Shown in pieces: positions 46,351 to 56,698 of a stretch of 64,000 nucleotides of DNA. The notes under the pieces were generated by a model, which saw only the letters and a program-made list of their open reading frames with translations, made no database searches and was not told the origin of the DNA. The stretch is taken from positions 71,106,839-71,170,838 of the forward strand of contig NW_026262734.1 in NCBI RefSeq assembly GCF_021869535.1. Direction: 5' to 3'. Numbering within the stretch: position 1 is the stretch's first letter; the number at the start of each line of letters is the position of its first letter. This DNA is from Mytilus californianus. Taxonomy: Eukaryota; Mollusca; Bivalvia; Mytilida; Mytilidae. The position numbers and the translations under genes are program-made.

Positions 46351-46809
46351 TCAGATAAGACAATACGGTAAATGACTTTTTGTACACCGTTTTATCCGTC
46401 TACAGAAAATTCTATCTATGTTTATACTGTGCGGCTCTAAAATCAGGTGCTCTGGATTTATACATTTAGGGTTATGGCAAAGGTGTGAAATATCTAAATT
46501 ATCACCGTTTGGAGAGTAACGGGGAAGATTTTCTTTTAATATTCTTTTATCTAGCATATAAGATAATCTGTGAGCTCTTTCAAGAGTTCTAGTGCCATCA
46601 GGCCAATTAACAACTTTTTTCCCATAGACCCCATGCTCCAAAGCTCCTATCCACACTGTACAGTCATAATTTCCATAATTTTTTTCACTTTTCTTAGACA
46701 AAGCTAAAGCCAATGCATTCCAAAATGATTCCATGTTGTTTCTGCAAAATGAAAACCCAAAAGGGGTCCAAAATTTGGTTCCCAGGGAGGCTGAGTGATG
46801 AATTCCCAT
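46351..46809 (-). CDS. His-Cys-box (I-PpoI-like) homing-type endonuclease
   Basis: 152 codons; the better start may be Met26 at 46734, preceded by an acceptor-like TTTCATTTTGCAG. The core is CTVWIGALEHGVYGKK, ERAHRLSYML, then DISHLCHNPKCINPEHL and EPHSINIDR, and a C-terminal C-x5-C-x3-H-x3-C. The His in SHLCHN (109) is 21 residues before Asn130, the spacing I recall for the catalytic His98 and Asn119 of I-PpoI. Cys50, Cys111, Cys116 and His121 match its first zinc site; Cys136, Cys142, His146 and Cys150 match the second. So it is a His-Me finger nuclease with both zinc sites intact, expected to cut DNA. It ends 10 bp from the transposase stop, on the opposite strand, and starts 14 bp inside the right 460-bp repeat, so its promoter probably lies in that repeat. 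Whether it helps transposition is unknown. Confidence 0.88.
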   Translation of the reverse strand: MGIHHSASLGTKFWTPFGFSFCRNNMESFWNALALALSKKSEKNYGNYDCTVWIGALEHGVYGKKVVNWPDGTRTLERAHRLSYMLDKRILKENLPRYSPNGDNLDISHLCHNPKCINPEHLILEPHSINIDRIFCRRIKRCTKSHLPYCLI

Positions 46810-46822
46810 TATTTACCTTATA

Positions 46823-47282
46823 GGTTGCACTTGTGTAAATCCAGCAATGCAATTTTCCATAGGAACTGCATAAAATGCATATGCAGTCACACTTCATTCA
46901 GGAAGTTTTGAGGAGAATGTTATATTTCCCTGGAAAGGAGACATGCACTACTTTTTTTTGCACCAATAAAAACATATAGCTGTGCGGCATATTTTCAAGT
47001 TTTACTGGCCTCCATGTGTAAACATTGCAGGATCGCACTGAATTTTTCCATTAAATTTGACTCAACACCCAAATGTCTTCCAGTCCTCCTGAAAAATAAG
47101 TTAAATAAATAGACATTTTTATTTATATCCATTTAAATCTCCAATCAAGTCTTAATTAAAAAAAAAATAGTTTGCATCCATGGCAACAACTATGTAAACA
47201 GTAGCAGTATTGATATGCATATTTAATTTCTCCCCAAAAGAGGCGTAACTTGCAAATCACACGTGATTTACAAAGTGCAACC
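46823..47282 (+). repeat. Right 460-bp terminal direct repeat
   Basis: Identical to 42751-43210 except one C/T difference. Its left end faces the start of the nuclease gene. Confidence 0.9.
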
Positions 47283-47286
47283 TACA

Positions 47287-48006
47287 GAATTAAATGATGA
47301 ACAGTATAACTAAACTTTTTCTGCATACCGAATTAATTATTGATATGGAATGAAATGTTGAGCTGGTCGTTATCAGAACTGGTTCATTGATATTACCATG
47401 CAAATTATGTACTTTCGATATTTTCCTCGAAAATCACGATCTTGCACGAGTTAACAAATCTTGACGTACTATTTCGTCCACTATTGCAGACAAAGATAAT
47501 CTTACATTCTTCTCCTGCATTGTGTCAGAAATTATTACAACAATAATAAAACAGTTTGTGATAGAGTTCAGAAAAAACTGACAGCAAAAAGATCTGCAAT
47601 AGCAGAAAAACCAGAAAACAACTAGTCATAAATTTCATACATTCAAAGAGCTACATGGAAATTTATGCTGGTATGCAAGGGTATAGAATGAAATATTGTA
47701 CAAAGCGCTACAAATAATGAACATTGAGTATCAGTATGATTGTCATTTTAAAATCATTTATTAAGATTTTTAATCTTCCAAATTCAAGCTGTATACACAA
47801 AAACTAACTAGGTCTAAGTGTAAATATGATTACCATAGACTGTCTATTGGACAGGTAATGAATATCAAAATACAAAGTGCACTACTTTAATTATGTGAAA
47901 ATTTTCACCATTTCTGTACAGTTATGGTTCTTATTATTTTAAAGTAATGCATAAAACATGACCCCTTTTGTTTAATAAGAGACTAGAAACTACCCAAACC
48001 AATAAC
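47287..48006. other. Interior of the older element, no gene seen
   Basis: AT-rich, no motif. It leads into the Bax-inhibitor fragment on the minus strand. Confidence 0.5.
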
Positions 48007-48171
48007 TTAATATTCGTTCTTGAACAGAGCGTTTAAAAACATATTTCTAGATCCACCAGAGATAGCCAGAATGAAGTGGAATAGATTGACAATATCCAGA
48101 TACAGGTTCAAGGCTAATCCGTGCCACCACGAATTATCATTGATATGGTCATATTTGTGAATCAACTTTCT
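48007..48171 (-). pseudogene. Terminal fragment of a Bax-inhibitor-1/lifeguard (TMBIM) family gene
   Basis: On the minus strand from 48171 to the TAA at 48007-48009 the frame reads KYDHINDNSWWHGLALNLYL and then DIVNLFHFILAISGGSRN, plus about 12 residues. The ALNLYLDIVNLF stretch is the final transmembrane segment signature of the BI-1/TMBIM family (human GRINA ends in a very similar ALNLYTDIINIF context). A TAG lies immediately upstream in frame at the edge of the TIR. It is about 54 codons, so a captured last exon or a retrocopy remnant inside the older transposon. Confidence 0.65.
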
Positions 48172-49189
48172 CTATTCTGTACACCTCATCCACAACCTCA
48201 TTTATCTTGGGTTATTTCAAATAAATATCTGATATTTAATCGCCTATTAGCGGGGTAGGATGCAGAATACTATAGGAGTATCTGCAAGGAGATTTTTCGT
48301 GGTCTCTTAAAAGTTGGTGCATGAGATTAATATGCTACAACCAACCAACAAAAAGGGTTACCAACTAGGAATACAAAAGCTATAGAATATATTTTTATAT
48401 TTTATTTTTTGCTGTTTGTCTTTTTGTCGTCTCTCTATGGTCATGGTGTATCAACGACAACGCATGCAACTTCTTATTTCTTATTTGAAAATTCATCCTC
48501 TTTGTCATAAATATGCGTGAAATATTTGCTACTGTACGTTCAGAAAAAAACAAACAATCAATCAATCATGACATATTACAAATAAAGTCAGGAGTATTTT
48601 TCCTTGTGAAATTTGCCAACGTGTCAAAGTAAACCAAACCAATTTAATACTGCTTCCATTTCTTATATTTTCATTCCTGATCCCGTAAAAGTGTCCATGA
48701 AGAAAACGTCCGTTGAAAATATCTGCGTTCGTTTTTTTTCTGAAAATTTCTGTTATTGATTTCTCGACTTTCACTGCATCATCATAATGATACAACTAAT
48801 GAACATATAATTCATTGAACCGAGTATAATACTGATGCTTTTACTGAACATAATGAATAATCTACCAAATACAAAGAAACCGGGACTACTGAAGGTAATA
48901 CATAATGTACTGCAAATAATATTGAATCTACTGAACATAATGTCGATGGTACTGAACATAATGAAAAATGCACTGAATATAACGTCAGAAGTACCGAACA
49001 TAATTTAAATACCACTGCATATAATAATGAAACTACTGAACATAGTAACCAAAGCATCGAACATAATGTCAAAACTACTGAACATAATGTCAAAACTACT
49101 GAACAGAATATGAAAACTACTGAACATAATGCATAAAGCACCGAACATATTAAACAATCAACATCAGAAGACAGTCATGGCGTTCCATA

Positions 49190-49897
49190 TACATTGTAAG
49201 ATTGTAACATGAAGATGCACATATTAGTAGGGCATTCTGATCCAATGACAAATCTCAGACAATATTTGATACTATTCACCATGCACTTTGTGGTCTCAAC
49301 TCCTACAGGCTTCATCAGATATTCATGAAACAAATCCCAGAGTCATGCCTTTTACATTTAGAATTTTTTTTATACTATTCAGTATTAATGAATAGATTGG
49401 AATAGGAGTCAATGATGCTGTGAAAATGTATTTAGATTGATTGATAGTTGTTTGCTTTAGAAGAATAGATATTTTGGACTTGTAACTATGGAAGTGATGT
49501 GTGTATTTGTCCTGTTCTGGAGACAGTTTTAGAGTGTACAATTAAATAAATGTCTAATATGTAATGTTTTACAGAGGTCAACTAACTATTGATCTCTCTT
49601 TCATTGTTCATTTTTTGACATTATGTTCTTGTTATATGAGTTTAGTATATAAAATTATGAACTAATGCATTTTTTGTTGTGCACTCTTTGATTCATTTTA
49701 GGGGGTTATATTGACTGAAAATTTATAGTTATTGTTCAAAGATTTGAGGAAAAATTCTTTACCTTAGTATTGAAAGTCCTCGTACTTAAATAATATTGAT
49801 AGCCATTGGCATATAACTTTTTTTAACACTATCAACTAAAAGATTGTACTGCCTTATTACTCTTGATTTAATCTATTTTTTTTTAATATATTTTCAG
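49190..49897. other. DNA2 intron; repeat continuation and a duplicated block
   Basis: 49190-49330 continues the repeat interrupted at 41570. 49611-49740 (TTATGTTCTTGTTATATGAG, AATTATGAACTAATG, GATTCATTTTAGGGG) recurs almost unchanged at 51655-51768. No gene besides the exon that follows. Confidence 0.6.
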
Positions 49898-49922
49898 AGG
49901 AGTTTTAAGTGAGAAATTCAAG
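49898..49922 (+). CDS. DNA2: DNA2 microexon, 25 nt
   Basis: Acceptor TTAATATATTTTCAG ends at 49897 and donor GTAAAT starts at 49923. After the two bases from 37222 it reads K-GVLSEKFK, so with the previous exon CMRKGVLSEKFK. Human DNA2 has CMRRAVLSETFR at the same place. Phase 2 in and phase 0 out match both neighbours. At 25 nt it would be missed by gene finders; homology and phase together make it convincing. Confidence 0.92.
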
Positions 49923-50054
49923 GTAAATATGTGTCAGCTACTCAGATTATCATTGTATTTATGTCTTGTCTTCTACAAACAAAGACAAATTGTTTTAATT
50001 AGTATTTCTTCTTCTTGTTCCTTTACAACCTAGTCTAGTAGTGTTACATTTTTT

Positions 50055-50515
50055 AGCTCACCTAGCCTGAAGGGTCAATGTGATCTTTTACCATCACTTG
50101 GAGTCCGTTGTCTGTCTTTGTCATCTGTCGTTGTTAGTTAACTTTTACAAAAATCTTCTCTGAGACTACTGGAATCAAACTTGGTCACAATCATCATTGA
50201 GGTATCTGGTAAAATAAGATTGTATGATGACTCAGCAAGTTTTGTCTATTTACTTGAAAACTTGTATGGATAGAGAAAATCTAATAGGGCCAAAAATGTT
50301 CAGAATGTTCAGATCTATCTACTGCTCATTTATATCAAAACTGTCAGATGACTTCTAGAGTTATTGGCTTTATATGACAAATTCTACCAGTTTTTTTTTC
50401 ATTTTTGCCTATTATCTTGAAAATTACAATAGATGACTTGAAGTTTCAAATAACAAAAATGATCAGCAAGACAAGATCTTGTTTAAGTTAAACTCTTGTT
50501 TACATTGACTTGTGA
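50055..50515 (+). repeat. Old, diverged helentron-like element
   Basis: Starts AGCTCACCTAGCCTGAAGGG after a T run, then GTCCGTTGTCTGTC and ACTTTTACAAAAATCTTCTC and other words of the 27014 family core, strongly diverged. No recognisable 3' hairpin. Confidence 0.65.
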
Positions 50516-52257
50516 AATTTGGTATGAAGGTGTACTATTACCATAATAAAGTGTGCTGCTTATCTTAATGACCTTCATGTGACATTTACCTTTGACCTCA
50601 AGGTAAGAATATATGATTATTGGGGAAATTTACTTTTTATCCTTTAACATAGGCTTTTGATATATTGGGCACAGTCTTCGACCATTGAAGATAACCTTTG
50701 ACCTTGAATGATCTGAAGGTAAAACTATTTTTTAGGAACACTTTCATGTAACTGGTCATGTCCCAGTCCCTCATTAATAAACTGTTAAATATCTAAAGAA
50801 TTGAACAGTTTATATTCTTAACTGTTGTGATGACCTCTCTAGTACACCAAAAATTTTGTCACAGGGGGACAAGTCCCAACCCTTCATATCATGAATTGTT
50901 AGATATCATAAAAACATTTTAGATCCCCATCTGTAAAGCATACAAATTTACACCCCACCCTACGAAATTGCAGGTGTAAGTAGTTTTTGACCCTGTCTCT
51001 CAGTCTGTCTTTTGGTTTCCAGATGCTAAATAAAATACTTTACATTAGATTGAAACCTTACTGGGATATACCCTAGCATCTAATGAGAGGAAGGTCCGTA
51101 TTGATTTTTTGATGTCACTACATCAAAGATCAAGGTCAAATTATTGGCAGAATTTTGTGCAGGGGTGTTTTTCGGATAATAAATCAATTACTTCATGTTA
51201 GTTTGCAAAGGACAAGGTTAACTTTAGGCCAAATATGGCCTTGAATTTCAACTTTATCATAAAATTTCAAAATGGCCGTAAATTGGTTCTTAAATGATGG
51301 CCAAAGTAAACTATGTTAAAAATTGTTAAGAATTATCGAAAATTTGACTTAAAATTACATTACAGCACAAATAATGCATTCTTGAGGGGTCATTTCTTCG
51401 TCATTTTTATTGTGATTTACCAAAAAGAAGTTATTTTATATTAATAGTTATATCACAACGATTTCTATGTGAAATTTGTAGTATTTTGGTCTGATTAAAA
51501 AAAACATCAAAATCTTAGGGCCAATTTTAACCCTTCGTGAACTTACTCCTTTGCATGGATATGTGGTCACATATCATGAGAGGAAGATGTCTATTTATTC
51601 TGAATTCAATCTGTCTGATCAATGTCTAGGTCTAAAAATACTAAAAATATATTTTTTGACGTTATGTTCTTGTTATATGAGTTTAGTATATAAAATTATG
51701 AACTAATGAATTTTTTGTTGTGCTTTCTTTGATTCATTTTAGGGGCTTATATTGACTGAAAATTTATAGCCCTTCATGAACTTACTCCTTTGCATGGATA
51801 TGTGGTCACATATCATGAGAGGAAGGTCTCTATTTATTCTGAATTCAATCATATATTTTTGTGAAACAATATTTGTTCTGCAGATGAAATATGCTCATCT
51901 GGCGTACAAAATTCAAATCTGGGTATCTAAGATGAGTTTATTTACTGTAGAAAAAAACTATGCCAGCAAGTCACTATAAGCTCTTCCCCTTTATATGATA
52001 TAGACATCAAAGGGTTTAGATAATCAGTAATTAAGGAAATCACTTACTCATCAGAGTGTGCCGAGTCATTGGTATGATTATGGTTAAAAATTATGATTAC
52101 TGAAAAAAATCACAAATTAGAAAAAAAATCTCAAAACTTGTTCACTGATTGCACCAAAAGGGGGTTAGCAACTATGCTAATGCACAATAAATTTTGTTAA
52201 GGGGAGTGGGGATGGTGTCCATCCAACAACCACATATATGAATTTCTAATTTGAATA
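50516..52257. other. DNA2 intron, with diverged repeats
   Basis: 51537-51620 and 51769-51850 are direct copies (GAACTTACTCCTTTGCATGG, ATATGTGGTCACATATCATG) around the 51655-51768 block. 51895-51945 (ATGCTCATCTGGCGTACAAA, ATTCAAATCTGGGTATCTA) resembles a common mollusc repeat tail. No gene seen. Confidence 0.5.
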
Positions 52258-52600
52258 GAAGGAGATGTGGTATTATTGCCAAAGAAATATCTATTGTCCA
52301 AGGATCAGATGTTTGAACAAGGATAGGTCTTCATTAATTATTCATTCTGCAGCAAAACCCAGACTGTATGTAGTAAGCTATGAAAGGCTTTGTGATGACA
52401 AAATGTAAAACAATTCAAAAAAGAAAACCCACGGTCTGATTTATTTAAAAAATAATCAACAAAAATTGTTTATGACTTACAGCAATAAAACTACAACCAC
52501 TGAATTACAGGTTCCTGACATTTGTTCCTACAAACAAACAACATATAACTGTAAAATATAAGGGCATAAAGCACTGTGACACAGTTAAGTAACCACCCAT
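52258..52600 (+). repeat. Copy of the 5170-5830 dispersed repeat
   Basis: AGGAGATGTGGTATTATTGC head, AAAACCCAGACTGTATG, then AAACTACAACCACTGAATTA and CAGGTTCCTGACATTTG. Confidence 0.7.
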
Positions 52601-52914
52601 GTAGCATATACAGTCAAACCTGTATATAATAGTCACCCTCAGGACCAGAGAAAACTGACCTTAAAAGAGAGATGACCTTTGAATGAGGTTCAATATGCAT
52701 ATGTATTACTACTGCAGGACAAGAAATGAGTAACCAGACGTGACATGTTTTTGCTTAATAGAGGTGACCTTTGTAGCATATTTAACTGTTTAATCTTGTT
52801 TACCTTCAGAATACCTTTCCAGTACTAGGTAGTTTTTTGTTGTGCCTTTCCTTTATTGGAGTGATTGTTCAGGGATCTCCATGACCTGTTTTATGATGGC
52901 GTATCGCCATCGTT

Positions 52915-53045
52915 TTTATTAACTTCCACCATCGTCAAATGATCCCTGCCATTGATTATCTATCTTCCGCCATCATCAAATGATCCCGGCCATTGATAAA
53001 CTATCTTTCACCATAGTCAAATGATCCCAGCCATTGTTAAATAAT
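52915..53045 (+). repeat. Short tandem repeat, about 43-bp unit, three copies
   Basis: CCATCGTCAAATGATCCCTG, CCATCATCAAATGATCCCGG and CCATAGTCAAATGATCCCAG start three units, each followed by CCATTG and an AT-rich spacer. Confidence 0.75.
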
Positions 53046-53741
53046 AAATCGTTTCTCTTATAGTCTCTGCCATTTTTGTGAGCAATTATAATCAATTGCA
53101 TGTAATTGCATAACCCCTATTGTATTATAATCCCAAGTGTCCTCCAGATTACTGTTTTAAAGCCCTGAGGGATATCTGGCAAATGATCACTAATCACTTG
53201 TACAGGTAGGTTGAGACACCTGACAGGTGAACACTTGATCTAGAGAGATGATTAATTGTATTAATTAGTTTTCAGCAAATGCTGATGAAAATTTAGATTA
53301 AAGAATAAAATTTAAATTCAATTATGAAGAAAAAATTCGCTTTTATTGATTTAAACAAGTACAAGACAATACTCTTAATTGTTAAACAGAACATTATTTC
53401 ATGCCAAATAACAACAATTATCGATCATAATGAATCACTTTAGTAGTTTAAAAGTAAATACCGGGTACTGGAATATTTACTGCAACTTGATGATATAAAG
53501 AAATTCCGTATTGTCATTCCAAATTCATTTTGTAGTTTACAATCAAATTAATACATCCGGTTTAAATCAGAATCGAAAGATGCATTTTGCATGGTCTATT
53601 ACTATGGATTTTGCTATTTTAAGTCATTAAAACCATTTCAGTTTTAAACTTTTGGCCTTGACAAAACTGTATTCAACATTTTACAAAAATGGGTATAAAA
53701 CTTCTTGTTGTTGATGCTGGAAATCATCAATCCTGTTTCGC

Positions 53742-54284
53742 AGGTTGGGGACAACCCACCAAATGGGGAATAGTTCCCCAAATGAGTAACAATCCCTGAT
53801 ACGAGGGATACTTTTTTAGTGTTAAAAAACAATGTATGTTTATGAAAAAAGCAGCAAATTTTCTAAAAGATGAATCACGGGGGCTTGTTTAGTGGTTCAG
53901 AAGAGGTTTTACTGTCAATGGCGGTTGCTATCCTATATAAAACATAAATTTTAAATAGAATAGCTTAGCCATTGACAGTATGTTACCTCATCTGACCCAC
54001 TAAACAAGCCCCTGTGGATGAATAGCCCTAACTAGATTTAAGAATTCAGAAAGCCTATGAAAACTTCCAAAAATTGACAAATTTCAAGGCTACCAACTTT
54101 TTTAAAACCCAAAATAAAAATATGGGTCTTTGGAAGAATTTGTTCCATTTTCTATAAATTTGTGCCATTTTAAGTTAAAAAATTCAGCTAAAAACTGATT
54201 TTAGCACTGTCAAAAGATTACTCAATTGAAGGGTTGTTACTCAATTGGGGAATAGTTCCCCACTTGGTGAGTTGTCCCCAATCT
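53742..54284. mobile_element. Inverted-repeat element with palindromic arms
   Basis: The left arm (53742-53796: AGGTTGGGGACAACCCACCA, then GGGGAATAGTTCCCC and GAGTAACAATCCC) is mirrored by the right arm (about 54230-54284) with about 85 percent match. The GGGGAATAGTTCCCC centre is itself a palindrome. No ORF of note. A smaller MITE is nested inside. Confidence 0.75.
53876..54016. mobile_element. 141-bp MITE with 7-bp duplication
   Basis: Ends CACGGGGGCTTGTTTAGTGG and its near-exact complement, with a second inner pair ACTGTCAATGGC / GCCATTGACAGT. GATGAAT flanks both sides (53869-53875 and 54017-54023). Confidence 0.88.
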
Positions 54285-54299
54285 GGTTCTTGACTTCTG

Positions 54300-56698
54300 A
54301 ATTTAATTTAACACTACTACTACGGGGGAGTTGACAGTGAGAAAAAAACGATCCCCATTTTTAAGTCCTTACAAAATTACCAAAATAGCGAGTTAATGAC
54401 TCTGGGAACCTTCTGATAGGAAAAAAACTTTTACTTTAACAAGGTTAAGAGGACAGCTGAATTGTGGTTATCCTTGACTAAGAGGAGCCATGCAGGCTTG
54501 ACATTGGAATTATTACAAATGACTATTAAGGAAAATATTGGTCATCCTACATGTTCTATAATGAAATGAATATAATAAACAATATATCAGTCTATTCACT
54601 ATTCCTTACAATGAAATATTTATTTTGAGCTTACCTGGTCAATGAGGCATAAGTTTTTCATCTAGTTATGATCTCAAATAGTACAAATGATCTCAAATAA
54701 AATATAAAACACTAAAGTATTGATATTTATTAATATTATTAATTCGTATATTTTAACAAATTTGATTCGTTTAGGGATAGTCACATGTTAAACTATATTT
54801 TCGAAGGTAGAGAGAAAACGGCGGATAGCAAAAAGCATATTGCACAGCAAAAAGCATATTGCACGGTTATTTTTAGAATATCTAAAAACCGATATACTTT
54901 GTGACGTCATGTAATAAATTTCAGGATATTGTTCAACGTTTTGAAACAAATGACATCTGTGATCGATTATTTGACAATTTTTTTTTTCAAATACATAAGA
55001 TGTCAAACAAACAAAAAAAAAGTAAATGAAATAACAACTAATATGTTGTTATTGTCAAGGAGACAATATAATATCTATAAAATTCCAACAAAATCAAATG
55101 ACGATTTTGATACAAATATGGTCGAAAATTAATAATATAACTTCGTCCTCAGTCAATATACTTCTTTCAGGTCAATATATCCTTGTATCGACCTCATACA
55201 AAGGCTATATTTGTATAATATCTATAACTAAAACATGGATAAAAGTACAGCAGTATTAAATGATGCCATATTAAAAACAAGTACTATCTTTAAAATAGAT
55301 ATCTGACGCATTCAGATGTGAGCATACAGTTTAAAACAAACCATGAATCTTTATCAGGTTTTTTTAAATCATAGTTAAAAAAATTGCACACAATTTGACG
55401 GCAAAAGGCTGACGATTGTTAAAGTTGAGTATATGCGCTTTTCTCTAAAGAATTAAAATTATACTGCATGGTACTTAACTAAATGTATATATATAGGTAT
55501 TTTCAGGGATAAAGAAGTATATACCTATAGCTGTGAAATAGACATACACATTAAGATATTAGTAGGTTACAATCTGTAATGAATAACAAACTTGAAACAG
55601 TTTAGATCCGTGAAGACATATCAATTATAACTATACGTCAAGAACAACTTTAACAATTAGAGATACAACCTATTTCGGTGTGTATATCGGGGACGGACGG
55701 ACGCCAAAGAGAGATGATCTAATACAGCTTTTGACAAGTAATTGAATTTGCGATATATGTACCGGTATTTTGACATTCTTTATTTCAAGTATAATATGTT
55801 GTACTCTTTGAGATTATTATTACGCCTTGGAAGTTTTAGTCGATAAGATATAATTTTTAGCACTGAGCTATCAATAGCTTAATTGACCTGAATCTAATGA
55901 ACCTTCTTAAGCCTACAAAATCCAAACAATTTGACAGAGGTGATAATGACACCTTCTTCACCTGCCGAATTTATTTTTATTTATCTGGATAATATTTTTA
56001 AGTTTGATTTTATGTCCGTAATGTTTTCCTTTTATTGTAGCATATATCTTTTTTTGTTGGTTTTTGTTCAATTCCGTTATTTCGTCCAATCAGAGTAAAG
56101 ATTTGTGACATCATGCATGTCGTTACCATAGTGAAGCGTCCTTTATAAATGGGTCACAAACCGAAATTATACTGTCTGCGTCAGAAAAAGGCCATTAGTT
56201 ACAGATTTACAATGTCAGCTTCATTGTAGGATTTCCTTATGTCAGTATAACCCTGTCAAGCTCTCCACAAAACTTTTCAAATTTGATTAAGTTGCTGTTA
56301 GTAAATTGGATGAAGACTCACAAGTGCCATCATACCAAAACAATAAGATTGATGCTAATTTCATACCATGTGATTAACATGTTTTTATTATTTTGCTTCT
56401 GTAAAATATTAGATAGTGATATTCACACAATCAGACTTTTTCATCATGTATTTTTCACTCACATGCCAAAATATTTGACTATTGACTTGTGTGATATTCT
56501 GGGGGTGTTTTTTTTACATTTGTAGAATACCTGATAATTGATATAAGTATAATAAGTAAGTAATTTATTCACCTTGGTTTATAATATGAAAAAAACTATT
56601 ATTGAGATATTTTATTAGATGATTGCTAGCTTTAATTTATCAAAATTTACTGCTTGTTGTTTCATGTCAAATAAGAAAATTATAAACATACTTTTCAG
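54300..56698. other. DNA2 intron, mostly unique sequence
   Basis: The longest stretch without recognised repeats in the right half. It has no conserved ORF. It may hold regulatory sequence, but I see no specific signal. Confidence 0.45.

Larger units (their letters stand above)
42751..47282 (+). mobile_element. Young composite element: transposase plus His-Cys-box nuclease between 460-bp direct repeats
   Basis: Two 460-bp units, 42751-43210 and 46823-47282, lie in direct orientation and differ at one base (43151-region ATTCAA versus ATTTAA). Each begins GGTTGCACTTGTGTAAATC and ends GATTTACAAAGTGCAACC, near-perfect inverted ends, so the whole also has inverted ends. TACA flanks the outside at both ends (42747-42750 and 47283-47286), and TATA flanks the inside at both ends (43211-43214 and 46819-46822). 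Between them are a two-exon Mutator-like transposase on + and a nuclease gene on -, tail to tail. Near-identity of the repeats and intact frames suggest recent movement. It lies inside the older element 41571-49189. Confidence 0.85.
41571..49189. mobile_element. Older DNA transposon with about 1-kb terminal inverted repeats
   Basis: The left arm (about 41571-42612) is mirrored by the right arm (about 48165-49189). Ends are TATGGAACGCCATGACTGTC and its complement. TACATT is duplicated at 41565-41570 and 49190-49195. The arms differ from each other at scattered sites and small indels, so this element is older than the one nested in it. Each arm holds about a dozen degenerate ATTATGTTCAGTAGTTTTGA-like units (41600-42000 and mirrored), which produce spurious ORFs. 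Without the nested insert it is about 3.1 kb and has no transposase of its own, so it is probably non-autonomous. Long TIRs recall Mutator-like elements, but the 6-bp duplication does not settle the family. Confidence 0.85.

Noticed and set aside
42751-47282. Reading the 460-bp direct repeats as LTRs of a retrotransposon
   Set aside because: The repeats lack TG...CA ends, and there is no gag, RT or integrase between them; the encoded DDE transposase and the inverted ends fit a DNA element.
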